Source of the DNA: a virus
Length of the DNA stretch: 25,277 nt
Virus record (IMG/VR): IMGVR_UViG_3300012666_000016
Location: 1 to 25,277 of that record
Reading direction: 5' to 3' (one strand)
Shown: piece after piece, positions 6,684 to 16,800 of the stretch
Layout: each line of letters begins with the position of its first letter
Position numbering within the stretch: position 1 is the first letter of the stretch
The notes under the pieces: generated by a model
Told to the model about the DNA's origin: nothing
What the model saw: only the letters and a program-made list of their open reading frames with translations
Database searches by the model: none
Translations under genes and position numbers: made by a program

Positions 6684-7901
6684 ATGAGTCTACAGCAAGC
6701 TGCAAAACATCTTGAAAGGCATGGACGCAACGGCGACGACATGCTCGTTCACATGTCCAAAGGGGAAGTAAAAAGCCTGAACGACATCGCTATGGCGCAT
6801 GGCGGGCAGTTAACCATTAATCCGCAGACTGGCCTGCCTGAAGCAAATTTTTTGAAGCGTATGCTTCCGATGGTCATTGGCGCTGGCTTAGCCGCTACTG
6901 GTGTTGGCGCGCCCGTAGCTGCTTTGATGGTCGGTGGTGGGTATGCGGCAGCAACTGGAGACATCAAAAAAGGTTTGATGGCTGGCTTGGGTGCTTATGG
7001 TGGCGCTGGAATTGGTAGTGCATTGGCAACTTCTGGCGCTGCTGCGACTCAAGCCGCAACCCCTGCTGTATCCTTGGCGGAAGGAGCGGCAGCAGCAACA
7101 CCCCCCGCACCAATCCCTCAAACCCCTCTTACAAATTCAATAACCCCAACAATACCTGACGCTGCACAATCAGTGGTTGTAAAACCCAATTTAGTTAACA
7201 ACTACGGATATGCACCGCAGCCGGGGCCAAACATAATGACTGGGAATATGCCTATACCAGCCAACAGCCCAATGGTTGGCATCAGAACCACCGGCAACCA
7301 AATGTTTGAAGGTGTAAAAAGTCTTGGTTCAGAACCCGGACGCGCAGCTTTTATGAAAAATCTTGAAGCTGTACCCGGCACATTTGGGGCAAAGACCACG
7401 CTTGGCGCAGCCGCATTACCACTGCTTATGCCTGACGAGCAAAAGCAAGAGGAGGTGAAGACTGATTCTGACCCCGGTCAGCAATACACATACGCTGCAA
7501 ACCCAGCCAATCCATTCCCAGAACCTGATCCGTATGGGCGCGAGCGTCGATACTTTAGCCCAGCATACACGCCAAGGGCAGCGGCTGGCGGCATGATGGC
7601 TTCCGGCGGCATCTCTCATCTTGGCGATTACTCAGACGGTGGTCGGTTGCTGCGTGGCCCCGGTGACGGTGTATCTGATTCCATCCCCGCAGTCATTGGC
7701 AAAAAGCAGCCTGCACGTTTAGCCGACGGTGAATTTGTGATACCTGCGCGTATCGTGTCCGAGTTGGGCAACGGCTCGACTGAAGCTGGCGCACGTAAGC
7801 TGTACGCCATGATGGACAGGATTCAGAAGGCTCGCGGCAAGACTGTGGGCAAGGGCAAGGTCGCCAAGAACAGCCGCTCCGAGAAGTATCTACCGGCATG
7901 A
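6684..7901 (+). CDS. Gly/Ala-rich virion-associated protein, possible ejection protein
   Basis: 405 residues from the ATG at 6684, with GAGG (6675-6678) five bases upstream. The frame is open further back to a TTG at 6627, but that would overlap the previous gene without a good site. The first 50 residues are polar (MLVHMSKGEVKSLNDIAM). Residues 60-120 are a long Gly/Ala hydrophobic stretch (MVIGAGLAATGVGAPVAALM) able to enter membranes. A Pro/Asn-rich middle follows, and the C-terminal 70 residues carry GPGDGVSDSIPAVIGKK and ARLADGEFVIPARIVSELGN, a block I recognise from structural proteins of marine and freshwater phages. Its place among virion genes suggests an internal protein ejected with DNA (inference). 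Its stop overlaps the next ATG. Confidence 0.75.
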   Translation: MSLQQAAKHLERHGRNGDDMLVHMSKGEVKSLNDIAMAHGGQLTINPQTGLPEANFLKRMLPMVIGAGLAATGVGAPVAALMVGGGYAAATGDIKKGLMAGLGAYGGAGIGSALATSGAAATQAATPAVSLAEGAAAATPPAPIPQTPLTNSITPTIPDAAQSVVVKPNLVNNYGYAPQPGPNIMTGNMPIPANSPMVGIRTTGNQMFEGVKSLGSEPGRAAFMKNLEAVPGTFGAKTTLGAAALPLLMPDEQKQEEVKTDSDPGQQYTYAANPANPFPEPDPYGRERRYFSPAYTPRAAAGGMMASGGISHLGDYSDGGRLLRGPGDGVSDSIPAVIGKKQPARLADGEFVIPARIVSELGNGSTEAGARKLYAMMDRIQKARGKTVGKGKVAKNSRSEKYLPA

Positions 7902-8326
7902 TGGTGTCTTTGATACCACCGGGCATGGTGGCTCAAACGATACCGGGGTTGCTCCCTCTTTTAACAAAATCCCAAGAATGGACAAGAGGCAGGGCAACGG
8001 TAGACGACATCTTACGGTTTGTTTTTAATGGTCAGATGCAGTTGTGGATTGGGCATGAAGAAGGCAAAATCTACGGTCATGTGATTACGGAAGTAAAAGA
8101 TTACCCACGGCGCAGAATGCTGGTTGTTCAGTACTGCGCAATGGAGCCAAGCCATATGCAGTATATGGATGATGAAATATTCGACCTGCTCAACAGGTTT
8201 GCTAGAGATGCTGGTTGTTCCGGCATTGAGTTCGTTGGTCGTCCCGGCTGGCGTAAACAGGCTGATAAGTATGGGTTTGAGGTACAGAGTGTGGTGTACC
8301 AAAAATTCTTTAAGGAAGAAACATGA
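7898..8326 (+). CDS. GNAT-like fold protein of the virion gene cluster
   Basis: 142 residues; the ATG at 7898 overlaps the upstream stop (ATGA) and a second ATG follows directly. The order of elements fits a GNAT acetyltransferase fold: an N-terminal helix pair with TVDDILRFVFNGQM, a strand with QLWIGHEEGKIYGHVITEV, a central strand RRMLVVQYCAME, then a helix IFDLLNRFARDAGCSGIEF and a last strand VQSVVYQKFF. The usual acetyl-CoA pyrophosphate loop (Q/R-x-x-G-x-G/A) is not visible; GRPGWRKQADKYGFE occupies the later helix region. Related small proteins recur next to internal virion genes in aquatic phages. It may be a catalytically inactive structural or assembly factor. Function is unknown. 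Confidence 0.7.
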   Translation: MMVSLIPPGMVAQTIPGLLPLLTKSQEWTRGRATVDDILRFVFNGQMQLWIGHEEGKIYGHVITEVKDYPRRRMLVVQYCAMEPSHMQYMDDEIFDLLNRFARDAGCSGIEFVGRPGWRKQADKYGFEVQSVVYQKFFKEET

Positions 8327-10860
8327 GTCGCAATTATCAACGTCAATTGGCCTTATTGGATACGCCCGCTGGCGATCTACGTGCGTTTAAAAAAGAAGGC
8401 GGAAAAATAAGGCTGTACGACATGGGTGGCTCTCCAAGCACGCCCGAGAAAACCACACAAGTTGTTGAACTGCCTGACTGGGCCAAAGGCTATGCCAAAG
8501 ATACGTTGGCAAAAGGCGCGGCGCTTACTGATATAAGTAAAAACCCGTACCAACAGTACGGCGGTGAGCGGATTGCTGGGTTCCAACCTTTGCAACAAAG
8601 AACATTTGAGACAGCAGAGCAGATGCAGCCCTCGCAACAAGTAGGGCTTGGTTCTAGCATTGCTGGCATGGCGGGTCTCGGTGCGCTCGGTACAAATTAC
8701 CAAGGTGGTAGATTTTATGGCGGTCAATTTAACGAACAAGCCGCTCAAGATTACATGGATCCATACGCTAAAAATGTGGTGGATTACCAGAAAGCTCAGG
8801 CTTTACGGGATTTTCAAATCGCTCAACCGATGCGTCAAGCCCAAGCAGTACAACAAGGTGCGTTTGGTGGCAGCAGGTCAGCAATCATAGATGCTGAAGC
8901 ACAGCGTTCTTTAAATTCTCAACTTCAAGGCATTGAGGCTACAGGTCGGCAAGCTGCGTTTCAAAACGCCCAGCAGCAATTTGAACGTGATCAGGCTCGG
9001 CGTTTACAAGCTCAAGGCATGGGTGAGCAGTCACGCCAGTACGGCGCTGGTTTGGGTATGCAAGGTCTTCAGACCGGGCTACAAGCCGCAGGTCAGTTAG
9101 GTCAACTTGGTCAAACCGAGTATGGTCAAAGAATGGGTATCACTCAGTTGCAAAGTCAATTGGGCGCACAGCAGCAACAGCAAGCTCAGCGTCCGCTGGA
9201 CATGGCGTATCAGGACTTCATCAACCAGCAGAACTACCCGTATAAACAGTTGGGCTTTATGTCCGACATGATCCGTGGCTTGCCGCTGGGCCAACAATCA
9301 ACTCAATCGGTTTATGGAGGTTCAGGGCCGGGCGCAATACAGACTTTGGCGGGCTTGGGTGGCGCTGCTTATGGCTTTGGTAAATCTGGTTTATTTGGTA
9401 GTGAGAGCAAAGCCGCTGAAGGTGGTTTGATGGGGTACGCCGACGGCGGCGTAACAAGCGACCAAAACGTAGAGAGCATTATTGGCGATCTTAGCGATCA
9501 ACAACTACAACAGGCCAAAGAAGCGGCGTTGAATCGTCGTGATGTTGAACAAGTTGCAATGATTGACGCAGAAATGGCTGAACGTGCTTCAATCCGTAGC
9601 GGTCTTGGCGGTGCGTTCAACCAAATACCTGTAGAGCAGCAAGAAACAATGATGGCTGCTAACGGCGGTATTGTTGCGTTTGCCCCGGGTGGAGCTGCGA
9701 AAAGTAAAGATACCTATGGAAACAGGTTTGAGCAAAGTTTGACCGACTTAAAAGCAATGTCTAATCAAGCCCCGGCGGAACAGACCCCAGAACAAAGAGA
9801 TGAAGCTATTTCTGCTCGTATCCCAATGCTGGAAAAACGCTATGGCCCAGATGTTACTGCGCCGTACTTGGAAGAGACCAAAACCAAACGGGCCGGACTG
9901 GCTGATCAATTTGAGAAAGACAAAGGACTTGCTATTGCAATGGCAAGTTTGAAGTTGCTAAGCCCAAGTAAGAATGTTCGCGGTCGTAGCGAAAAAGACC
10001 AGCTTCTTTCCGGTATCGGTGAAGCGGGCGAGGCATTTGTTGGTGAAGTTGGTCGTCTCAAGAAAGAAAAACGTGAGGTTGACGACAAGCTGCGTCAGTC
10101 TGAAATTTTGTTGGTCACCGCACAACAATCTCGTAAAGAAGGTTTGATTAACAAAGCAGATGCTGAAGAGACTCGCGCACAAGATTTGAAGAGGGATGCT
10201 TTCAAAACTCGAGTTAACATCCAAGAAAAAGTTGCGCAGCTTGAAAGCGGATTGGCCTCGACTGAGATGTCGGGTAAAACACAGAAAGAAATTGCGGCTT
10301 TGGACGCAAGAGTTAAACGCGAAACAATGAATAAGCCCGGTGAGTTGGAACGCATAATGGCCGACGTAGAAGCTATTCGCTCGGGCAAGAAATCATTTGC
10401 TGGTAAAACTGGGGAAGAAGGCGCTCAAGCTTATAAAGAAACTCTTAGCCAAGTTGGTGAAGCAAGGGGCGGCTACAGGTACTTGGGGCCAGATAAATCA
10501 CCAGAACAGGCCGCAGCAATTAGAAAGCAAGCTTTGGATGACGACCGAGTGAAGGACGCTGGGCTTGCAATAATTGCGGCTGGTAGTGACCCCGCCAAAA
10601 AGCAAGCCGCACGAGAAAATTACGACCGTATTTTGCAGAGCGTTGAGCAGGGACTTAGAGATCAGGCGGCGCAAAGTGGCAGGGCACAACGTGGCTCTGC
10701 TGATGCGACTACCGCACCGGCTAAATCTGCTGCGGCGGTGGGTAGAACTCCACCCCCAGCGGCTGTAGATTTACTAAAAAGAGATCCGTCAGCAACAAAC
10801 AGACGTTATTTCGATGATACATTTGGGCCGGGAGCAGCAGCCAAAGCATTGGGGCAATAA
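8323..10860 (+). CDS. Large Gln/Ala-rich internal virion protein
   Basis: 845 residues, ATG at 8323 overlapping the previous stop, with AGGAAG just upstream. Residues about 130-290 are rich in Gln and Ala (AQALRDFQIAQPMRQAQAVQ, ARRLQAQGMGEQSRQYG), suggesting long helices. A block MAYQDFINQQNYPYKQLGFM (about 300-320) is shared by many phage virion proteins. Two Gly motifs, EGGLMGYADGG (366-376) and NGGIVAFAPGG (447-457), resemble one in the upstream 405-residue protein. The second half is charged coiled coil (VGRLKKEKREVDDKLRQSE), ending with an Ala-rich low-complexity tail. Size, composition and position before the giant gene fit a T7 gp15/gp16-like ejected internal protein; this is an analogy, not a homology claim. 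Confidence 0.75.
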   Translation: MSRNYQRQLALLDTPAGDLRAFKKEGGKIRLYDMGGSPSTPEKTTQVVELPDWAKGYAKDTLAKGAALTDISKNPYQQYGGERIAGFQPLQQRTFETAEQMQPSQQVGLGSSIAGMAGLGALGTNYQGGRFYGGQFNEQAAQDYMDPYAKNVVDYQKAQALRDFQIAQPMRQAQAVQQGAFGGSRSAIIDAEAQRSLNSQLQGIEATGRQAAFQNAQQQFERDQARRLQAQGMGEQSRQYGAGLGMQGLQTGLQAAGQLGQLGQTEYGQRMGITQLQSQLGAQQQQQAQRPLDMAYQDFINQQNYPYKQLGFMSDMIRGLPLGQQSTQSVYGGSGPGAIQTLAGLGGAAYGFGKSGLFGSESKAAEGGLMGYADGGVTSDQNVESIIGDLSDQQLQQAKEAALNRRDVEQVAMIDAEMAERASIRSGLGGAFNQIPVEQQETMMAANGGIVAFAPGGAAKSKDTYGNRFEQSLTDLKAMSNQAPAEQTPEQRDEAISARIPMLEKRYGPDVTAPYLEETKTKRAGLADQFEKDKGLAIAMASLKLLSPSKNVRGRSEKDQLLSGIGEAGEAFVGEVGRLKKEKREVDDKLRQSEILLVTAQQSRKEGLINKADAEETRAQDLKRDAFKTRVNIQEKVAQLESGLASTEMSGKTQKEIAALDARVKRETMNKPGELERIMADVEAIRSGKKSFAGKTGEEGAQAYKETLSQVGEARGGYRYLGPDKSPEQAAAIRKQALDDDRVKDAGLAIIAAGSDPAKKQAARENYDRILQSVEQGLRDQAAQSGRAQRGSADATTAPAKSAAAVGRTPPPAAVDLLKRDPSATNRRYFDDTFGPGAAAKALGQ

Positions 10861-10862
10861 AC

Positions 10863-13800
10863 ATGGCAAACCCTTTCGCAAAATTTGCTCAGCCAGAGGT
10901 AGAGCAAAACCCGTTTGCTCAGTTTGCCCGCCCGCAGGAAGAAACAGCTGCGCCTCAAAAACCAACACAACCACAAGAAACTACATCAAACCCACTTATT
11001 GGGTTGGTTGGTCGCACGGCTTCTTTGACCGGCGCTTTTGTGGATTCTGTAGCCGAGGTTGCCGAGCGGGTTGGCGATAAGCTGGAATTGGCTATGCCGT
11101 TGTCGGGCATACCAGCAGAAGACATCAAAAATAAAAAACAACTTCAACCCTTGTTTGACTGGGCTAAATCGCTAAAAGATTATGGTGAAGGCTTGGGCTA
11201 TCAACCAAGCACGCAACTTAAAGAGTTAGGCAGCAACCCACTTAATACTATTCCTTTTGTTGCCGAGCGGGTAATAACTTCTGTGCCCGATATGGTTAGC
11301 GCAGTAAGAGTACCTGTTGCTTACGTCATGGCGCGTACAAAAGAAATTTTAGATGAGCGTGTTAAAAACGACGAAAAAACACTTGACGATGCTACTGTCG
11401 CAGATGTAACCGCTGCGGCTACCGCTGCTGTCATTGAGTCCACACTTGAACGTTTTGCCACCAAAGGTTTGTTCAAACCTACTACTGCCAAAACAGCCAC
11501 AGGTAGGATCGCCAAAGAAACAGGTATTCAAGCAGGTACTGAAGTTGCCGAAGAGGAAGCTGCATACCTTGGCGAAGCCGCAGGAACTAAAAAAGGTCTT
11601 AGCGCGGAAGAAGCACTGACTCGCGGCGCTGAAGCCGCAATCGTCGGCGGTGGTTTGGGTTTTGGCGTGCAAGGGACAAAAGAACTTTTTGCGTCAACAA
11701 CACCGCCCACTACTAGCGAAGAACAACGCCAAACAATTCTTGACAGTTTGGCCTCCCAAGAAACAGGAGAACCCGCCGGTCTATTTGCAGACCAAGAAGG
11801 CGGTCAACCCGCTGGGGAACAATCCAAAGTTGACCTTTACGCAAAGCGGGCTGCGGATGCGTTGGAATCAACAAATGCTGTTGTAGGGAGAGGTTCTACT
11901 GTATCTTCAAAGTACGGTGACGCTGACCAAACGCTGCCGCCGTCCGATGAACCACCCGGTTTGTTTGAAGACGTAGATACCGGCGCTGCCGCCGCAGCAA
12001 CTCCAAGCGCACCTGCTGCTCCTGCCGCACCTGCGTCTGCGCAAACCATTGAAGCCTATGGCGATTTTGTACGTCAGTACACCGACCTGAGAGACGAATA
12101 CAACTCTCTACCTATGGGCCGCATAGATCAAGCGGGCATGAACCAGCGCGGATTGATCCTAAAAGACTTGGCGCAAGTTGTGGACGCAAACATGGATTTG
12201 ATCCGCAGCAGAGGGTTGGCTCAGCAACTTAAAAACCCAATGTTTGACGGGTCAAAAGCATTGGCCAAACTTGAGCCAAATGTTGGCCAGCCCCGTGCAA
12301 TGCGGGGTGATTTGTTTGGGCTTTATCAAGCTGCCGCTCGTCGCATGAAGAATGCAATGGCGCTGTCTGGGCAAAGCGTGGACGGAGCGATTGCAGAGTT
12401 GGAAGACAACCGCGCCCGCGTCCAAGAGAAAGTTGATTCCGACGGGTACACCGACGCAATGATTATTAGTATGCGGCCCGCCAATATGTCGTCTGGTCAA
12501 GCACTCAAGAACAAAGACTCGATTATCCAGAATTACTTGCAGACATCGAACGCTGAGATTGATCAAGCAATTGATATGTTGCGTAGAGGTGTTGGCCAGC
12601 CACGCGCTATGCAGGGTGATGGTGTAAAGAAACCTCTAACGCCGGATCAAATGTATTTTGGTCAAGAAGAAGCAAACTTAACTGCTAAAGCTGAAGATGC
12701 CCAAGCAATGGCGGACAGAGAACAAGCCAAAGTTGACAGCGTTAAGGAAAAGATTGCCCGCGGTATATCTATGGATCAAGGACTTGTAGATATTTTGGCG
12801 GAGCAAACAGCTTGGCTTCAAGGAGAAGCAGATAAAGCCAAAGTTAAATTAGAACAAGTTCGCGAGCACTTACGTGAAATTGGTCATCCCCGGTTTACAA
12901 AAACGTCGGGTACTCCTCGTGCGATGCAGGGTAATTTGTTTTCTTCGCAACAGCGGGCGGATACGCTTGAGGCAGAAAAATCTCGTATCACAAAAGCACT
13001 AAACAACGCCCGCGCAGAGTTGACGCGTCTAAACAATTTAGCTTCCCGTTCAGCCGATGAAACTGCTCCAAGACCCTCTAAAGAAGAATTTGCCAAAGTT
13101 AATGACACCATAGCTTCTTACGAACGCAACCTCTTGGGTGTAGAAAGAGATTTACAAAAAACTCAACAAGATGTAGCGGCTGGTGTAGAACCCACTATTG
13201 GTCGTGAAAGAGAAGAAACGCCCGCGCAAAGTGAATTGTTTGATACCGCTGAATTGCAACAAGAAAATACTCGTGTTATGCGCGAGCGTAGAGCAGCTGC
13301 TGGAGAAGAACCACGCGAAGTTACTGACCGGCGTAAACGGGCAGAAACTACTGTAGATGAATACGCTGACTTAGAAGAAGAGAAGACAGCTGAGACTGTT
13401 CGCCAAGGCGTCCCGCCAAAAGAAAGATTTGAAAAGGCCCCCGAGGTAGACACAGAACACGTTGTGCAAACGGAAGAAGGCGGCAAGATCAAAGATTTCT
13501 TTGACTCTATCCAGTCTAGCTCTGACTCTCCTGCGGAGCAGGAACGCCACGGTAATTCCAAGAACACCGCTGCTGACACCATGCTGGAGTTTGATATTGC
13601 CCAGCCGGGCGAAACCACCAGCGCTGGTTCAAAGCAGATGCTCGACTACCTTGCCCGCCGTGTTGGTGGGCTAGAGAAGTTCAACAAACTTCTGGCTGCA
13701 TTAAAGAATGCGTCGCCAGATGCGCAGTCGCGGCTCCTTACAAACGCGGGATTACCAGACCTAACCACACGCCGTGGTATGGATGAGTTCAGTTCGCAAG

Positions 13801-16800
13801 TACAAAAATATGTAGACCAGATGTTGGCCACAGGGGAAGGCCCACTGTTCAATATAAGAACAAGCAGGATGCGCCCATCCAAAGTCACTGGGACAAACCT
13901 GCCGTATCAAGAGACGATTACCACCACCGCTACAGTTACACAAGCGTTTGACACCCCACTTGGTGTAAAACCTCGACGCCCAAACCAAGCCACTAAAGAA
14001 GTGGTGCGTGATATTAACGATAACAAATTGCGTGCGGCTGCATTGATCCTCAAGCAGATGACGGGGAAAATTTCTCCGCAAGCGCAGGCCGCTATTACGT
14101 ACCTGACCAACTTGAACCGCACCACATTTGGTGATGCGATCAGGGACTTGGCGTTCGATCTTGCGTACTTTGAAATAAACCCAAAAAATTACGGTGCTGG
14201 TTCTACGTTCTATAAAGAAGGTGGTAAGTACGCACAAGACTTCCGCGCATGGATTGAGGCTAACCTCGACGCTAACACCGTTGATTTGCTTAATGAACTG
14301 GTGGCGGAGAACAAACAAAATGCCGCAGAAGCCGCAAAGTTTGAAAGCGCAATAACTGTTTACAACGAATTGTTAGATATTGCGGCAGAGAAAAACCGTA
14401 AGAAAGCCGAAGAGCAAGGGGCCAAGCTGCCTAAAGCACCCCGGAGAAAAAAACCAGCCAAAGAACGCCTTTCCAAAATGCAAGAAGAGGCGGAGACCGA
14501 AGCGGGCGAAGGTGAAGAAACCCAAGAACCATTCACAGAAGTCAGCACAAAGAATTTACCTACTGTTGAGATGCTCACTGAGGTGCATCCGGCCATCCGT
14601 CGTTTGCTGATCGAAGGCAAGACTCGTGAAGCTCTTGAACTGCTTGCGCAAACAAAGAACAACAAGTACTACGCTGAACTGGCTCAACGCATACTGGATA
14701 CAGGCTTTACGGCTGAGACACGTTTAATTGATCCCGACACTATGGAGTCGTTGTCAAACGACCCGCAAGTTAAAGAGTCACTAGACGAACGCCTGCGTTC
14801 GTTACGTGATCTAGTTGTGGCGCTCTATCCGCAAGAACAACAGGCATCCATTATTGATGGACTGCAATCTGGAAAGTTGCGCAACTTGGTTTTTGCTGTT
14901 GATACCATGCAGGACACGCTAGAGCAGAACGGTGGGACTGAGTCCAACCAGATGTTGCTCGACAGCGTGGCGCAGTTGGTTAATGAACAATTTGCGTGGA
15001 ACGGCAAGTATGACCCAGCGACGGATAAGATTGTCATGCGCCAAGGTTCTGGCCACCTCACAAACCACCTGTTGCTGCACGAAACTTTGCACGCAGCCGC
15101 ATCTCATCTGATAGACAACAAAGATCGACTTGTTGGTATACAACGCCAAGGTTACGAAAGACTTGATGAGTTGTATCAGTACTCCAAGAATATTTTCTCG
15201 CAGAAGGGCATAGACTTGTCTACCGTGTACGGTTTGCAAGACATACACGAGTTTTTGTCTGAGTCGCTCACAAACCCAGAGTTCCAAGCACTGTTGCGCT
15301 CTATCCGGTACAAGGCTTCACCGTTCTCTTTGTACAACCGCTTTACTGATGCGGTAAGAAAACTGTTCAACGTAAAGCCGGGCGCACCAAGTAACGTGAT
15401 GGTTGAAGTCATGTTTGCTGCTGACGCAATGATGGCCGGTACGATGTCTTTGGAGGGCATGCAAGTAACCACCGGGCCGAAGGCGATGGCCACTAAGCGG
15501 CCACCCCCTTCCAAAATTGTCCCCAAGGGTATGCCAAATCAGCCGTCCACAATTAAGCGCTGGATGATGGCCAGCACATGGACAAAGAATAAGATGCGTG
15601 AGATACGCAGCATGGATTCGGCTGCACGCGGCGCGTATCTGGGTATATTGACGCTGCGCCAAATCAATGACTTGGTGGCTGGGCGTATACCGCAGATCAA
15701 CAACTTTATTAACGTGGCGGAAAAGTTTCTGTCGCGCAAGTCACAGATACTTAAAGAGTCTGGTGACATATCTCGCAAGTGGGAACGCCTGCAAGCAGCT
15801 GATCCAGACATGTCACGCCAACTTGGTGTTGTGATGCACAGCGCCACAATTTTGGGGGTTGATCCGGACATAGCAACAGCGGCTCAAAAAGCAAAGAACG
15901 CCAAGTTGATGAATGACTGGAAAATGTTAACTCCAGAAGCACGAACTATATATAGAGATGTGCGCAATTTTTACGAACGTAGGTACGGACAATACAAAAG
16001 ATTGATGCGCAATCGCATCAACACCATGCGTGGACTTGGGCCGTCTAATTACCAACTCACTAAGATGCTGGCGAGCATTGAGGGCGTTCCAGAAAATGTT
16101 TTGGCCCGTATTGAAAATTACAGTCCTTCTGAGGACACGTTAAACACTTTACTACGTTCTGGGTTCACCAAGAAAGTACAAAGTGATCTCGCGTCTGGCG
16201 GCGCGGACGCAAAGACTATTTTAGATATACGTAATGAGTTTGAAAAAGCAAAAATCAAAGGGCCTTACTTCCCGTTGATGCGCTTTGGCCAATATTGGTA
16301 TCAGATTGGTAAAGGGGCAAACCGTGAGTACTACATGTTTGAATCGCAGGGCGCAAGAGAAGCGCACTTGCAAGCCCGCCTAGATCAAGAACCTAATAAA
16401 GCTGCCCGCGACGCTTTGGAAAAAACTATTGGTACAAATATTGGTAATGACTATCAGCAACAGATGGACTTGCACGCACGCCAATCTGAATTTTTAAAGG
16501 ATTCATTTGCTGCCGTAGATAATTTGAATATGGCGGGCCTAACACCAGTTGAAGCTGCTAATCGAAAGTCTGAGCTAAAGGATAACCTGTACCAAACATA
16601 CTTGGCCAATCAGCCAGATCGCAGCATACGCAACGCTTTCATACACCGTAAAAGTGTTGCTGGTTATTCTGAAGATGCGCTGCGCAGTTTTGCGTCTTCA
16701 TCATTTAGCATGGCTTATCAGATGTCACGGTTGGAGTACTCCCCAGAGATGTTTTCCCAGCTTGATGCCGCACGGTCGCAGATTAAGGGCCGCTTCACCC

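Noticed and set aside
13761-14318. 185-residue antisense open frame inside the giant gene
   Set aside because: Shadow of the coding frame; no start signal and no recognisable pattern.
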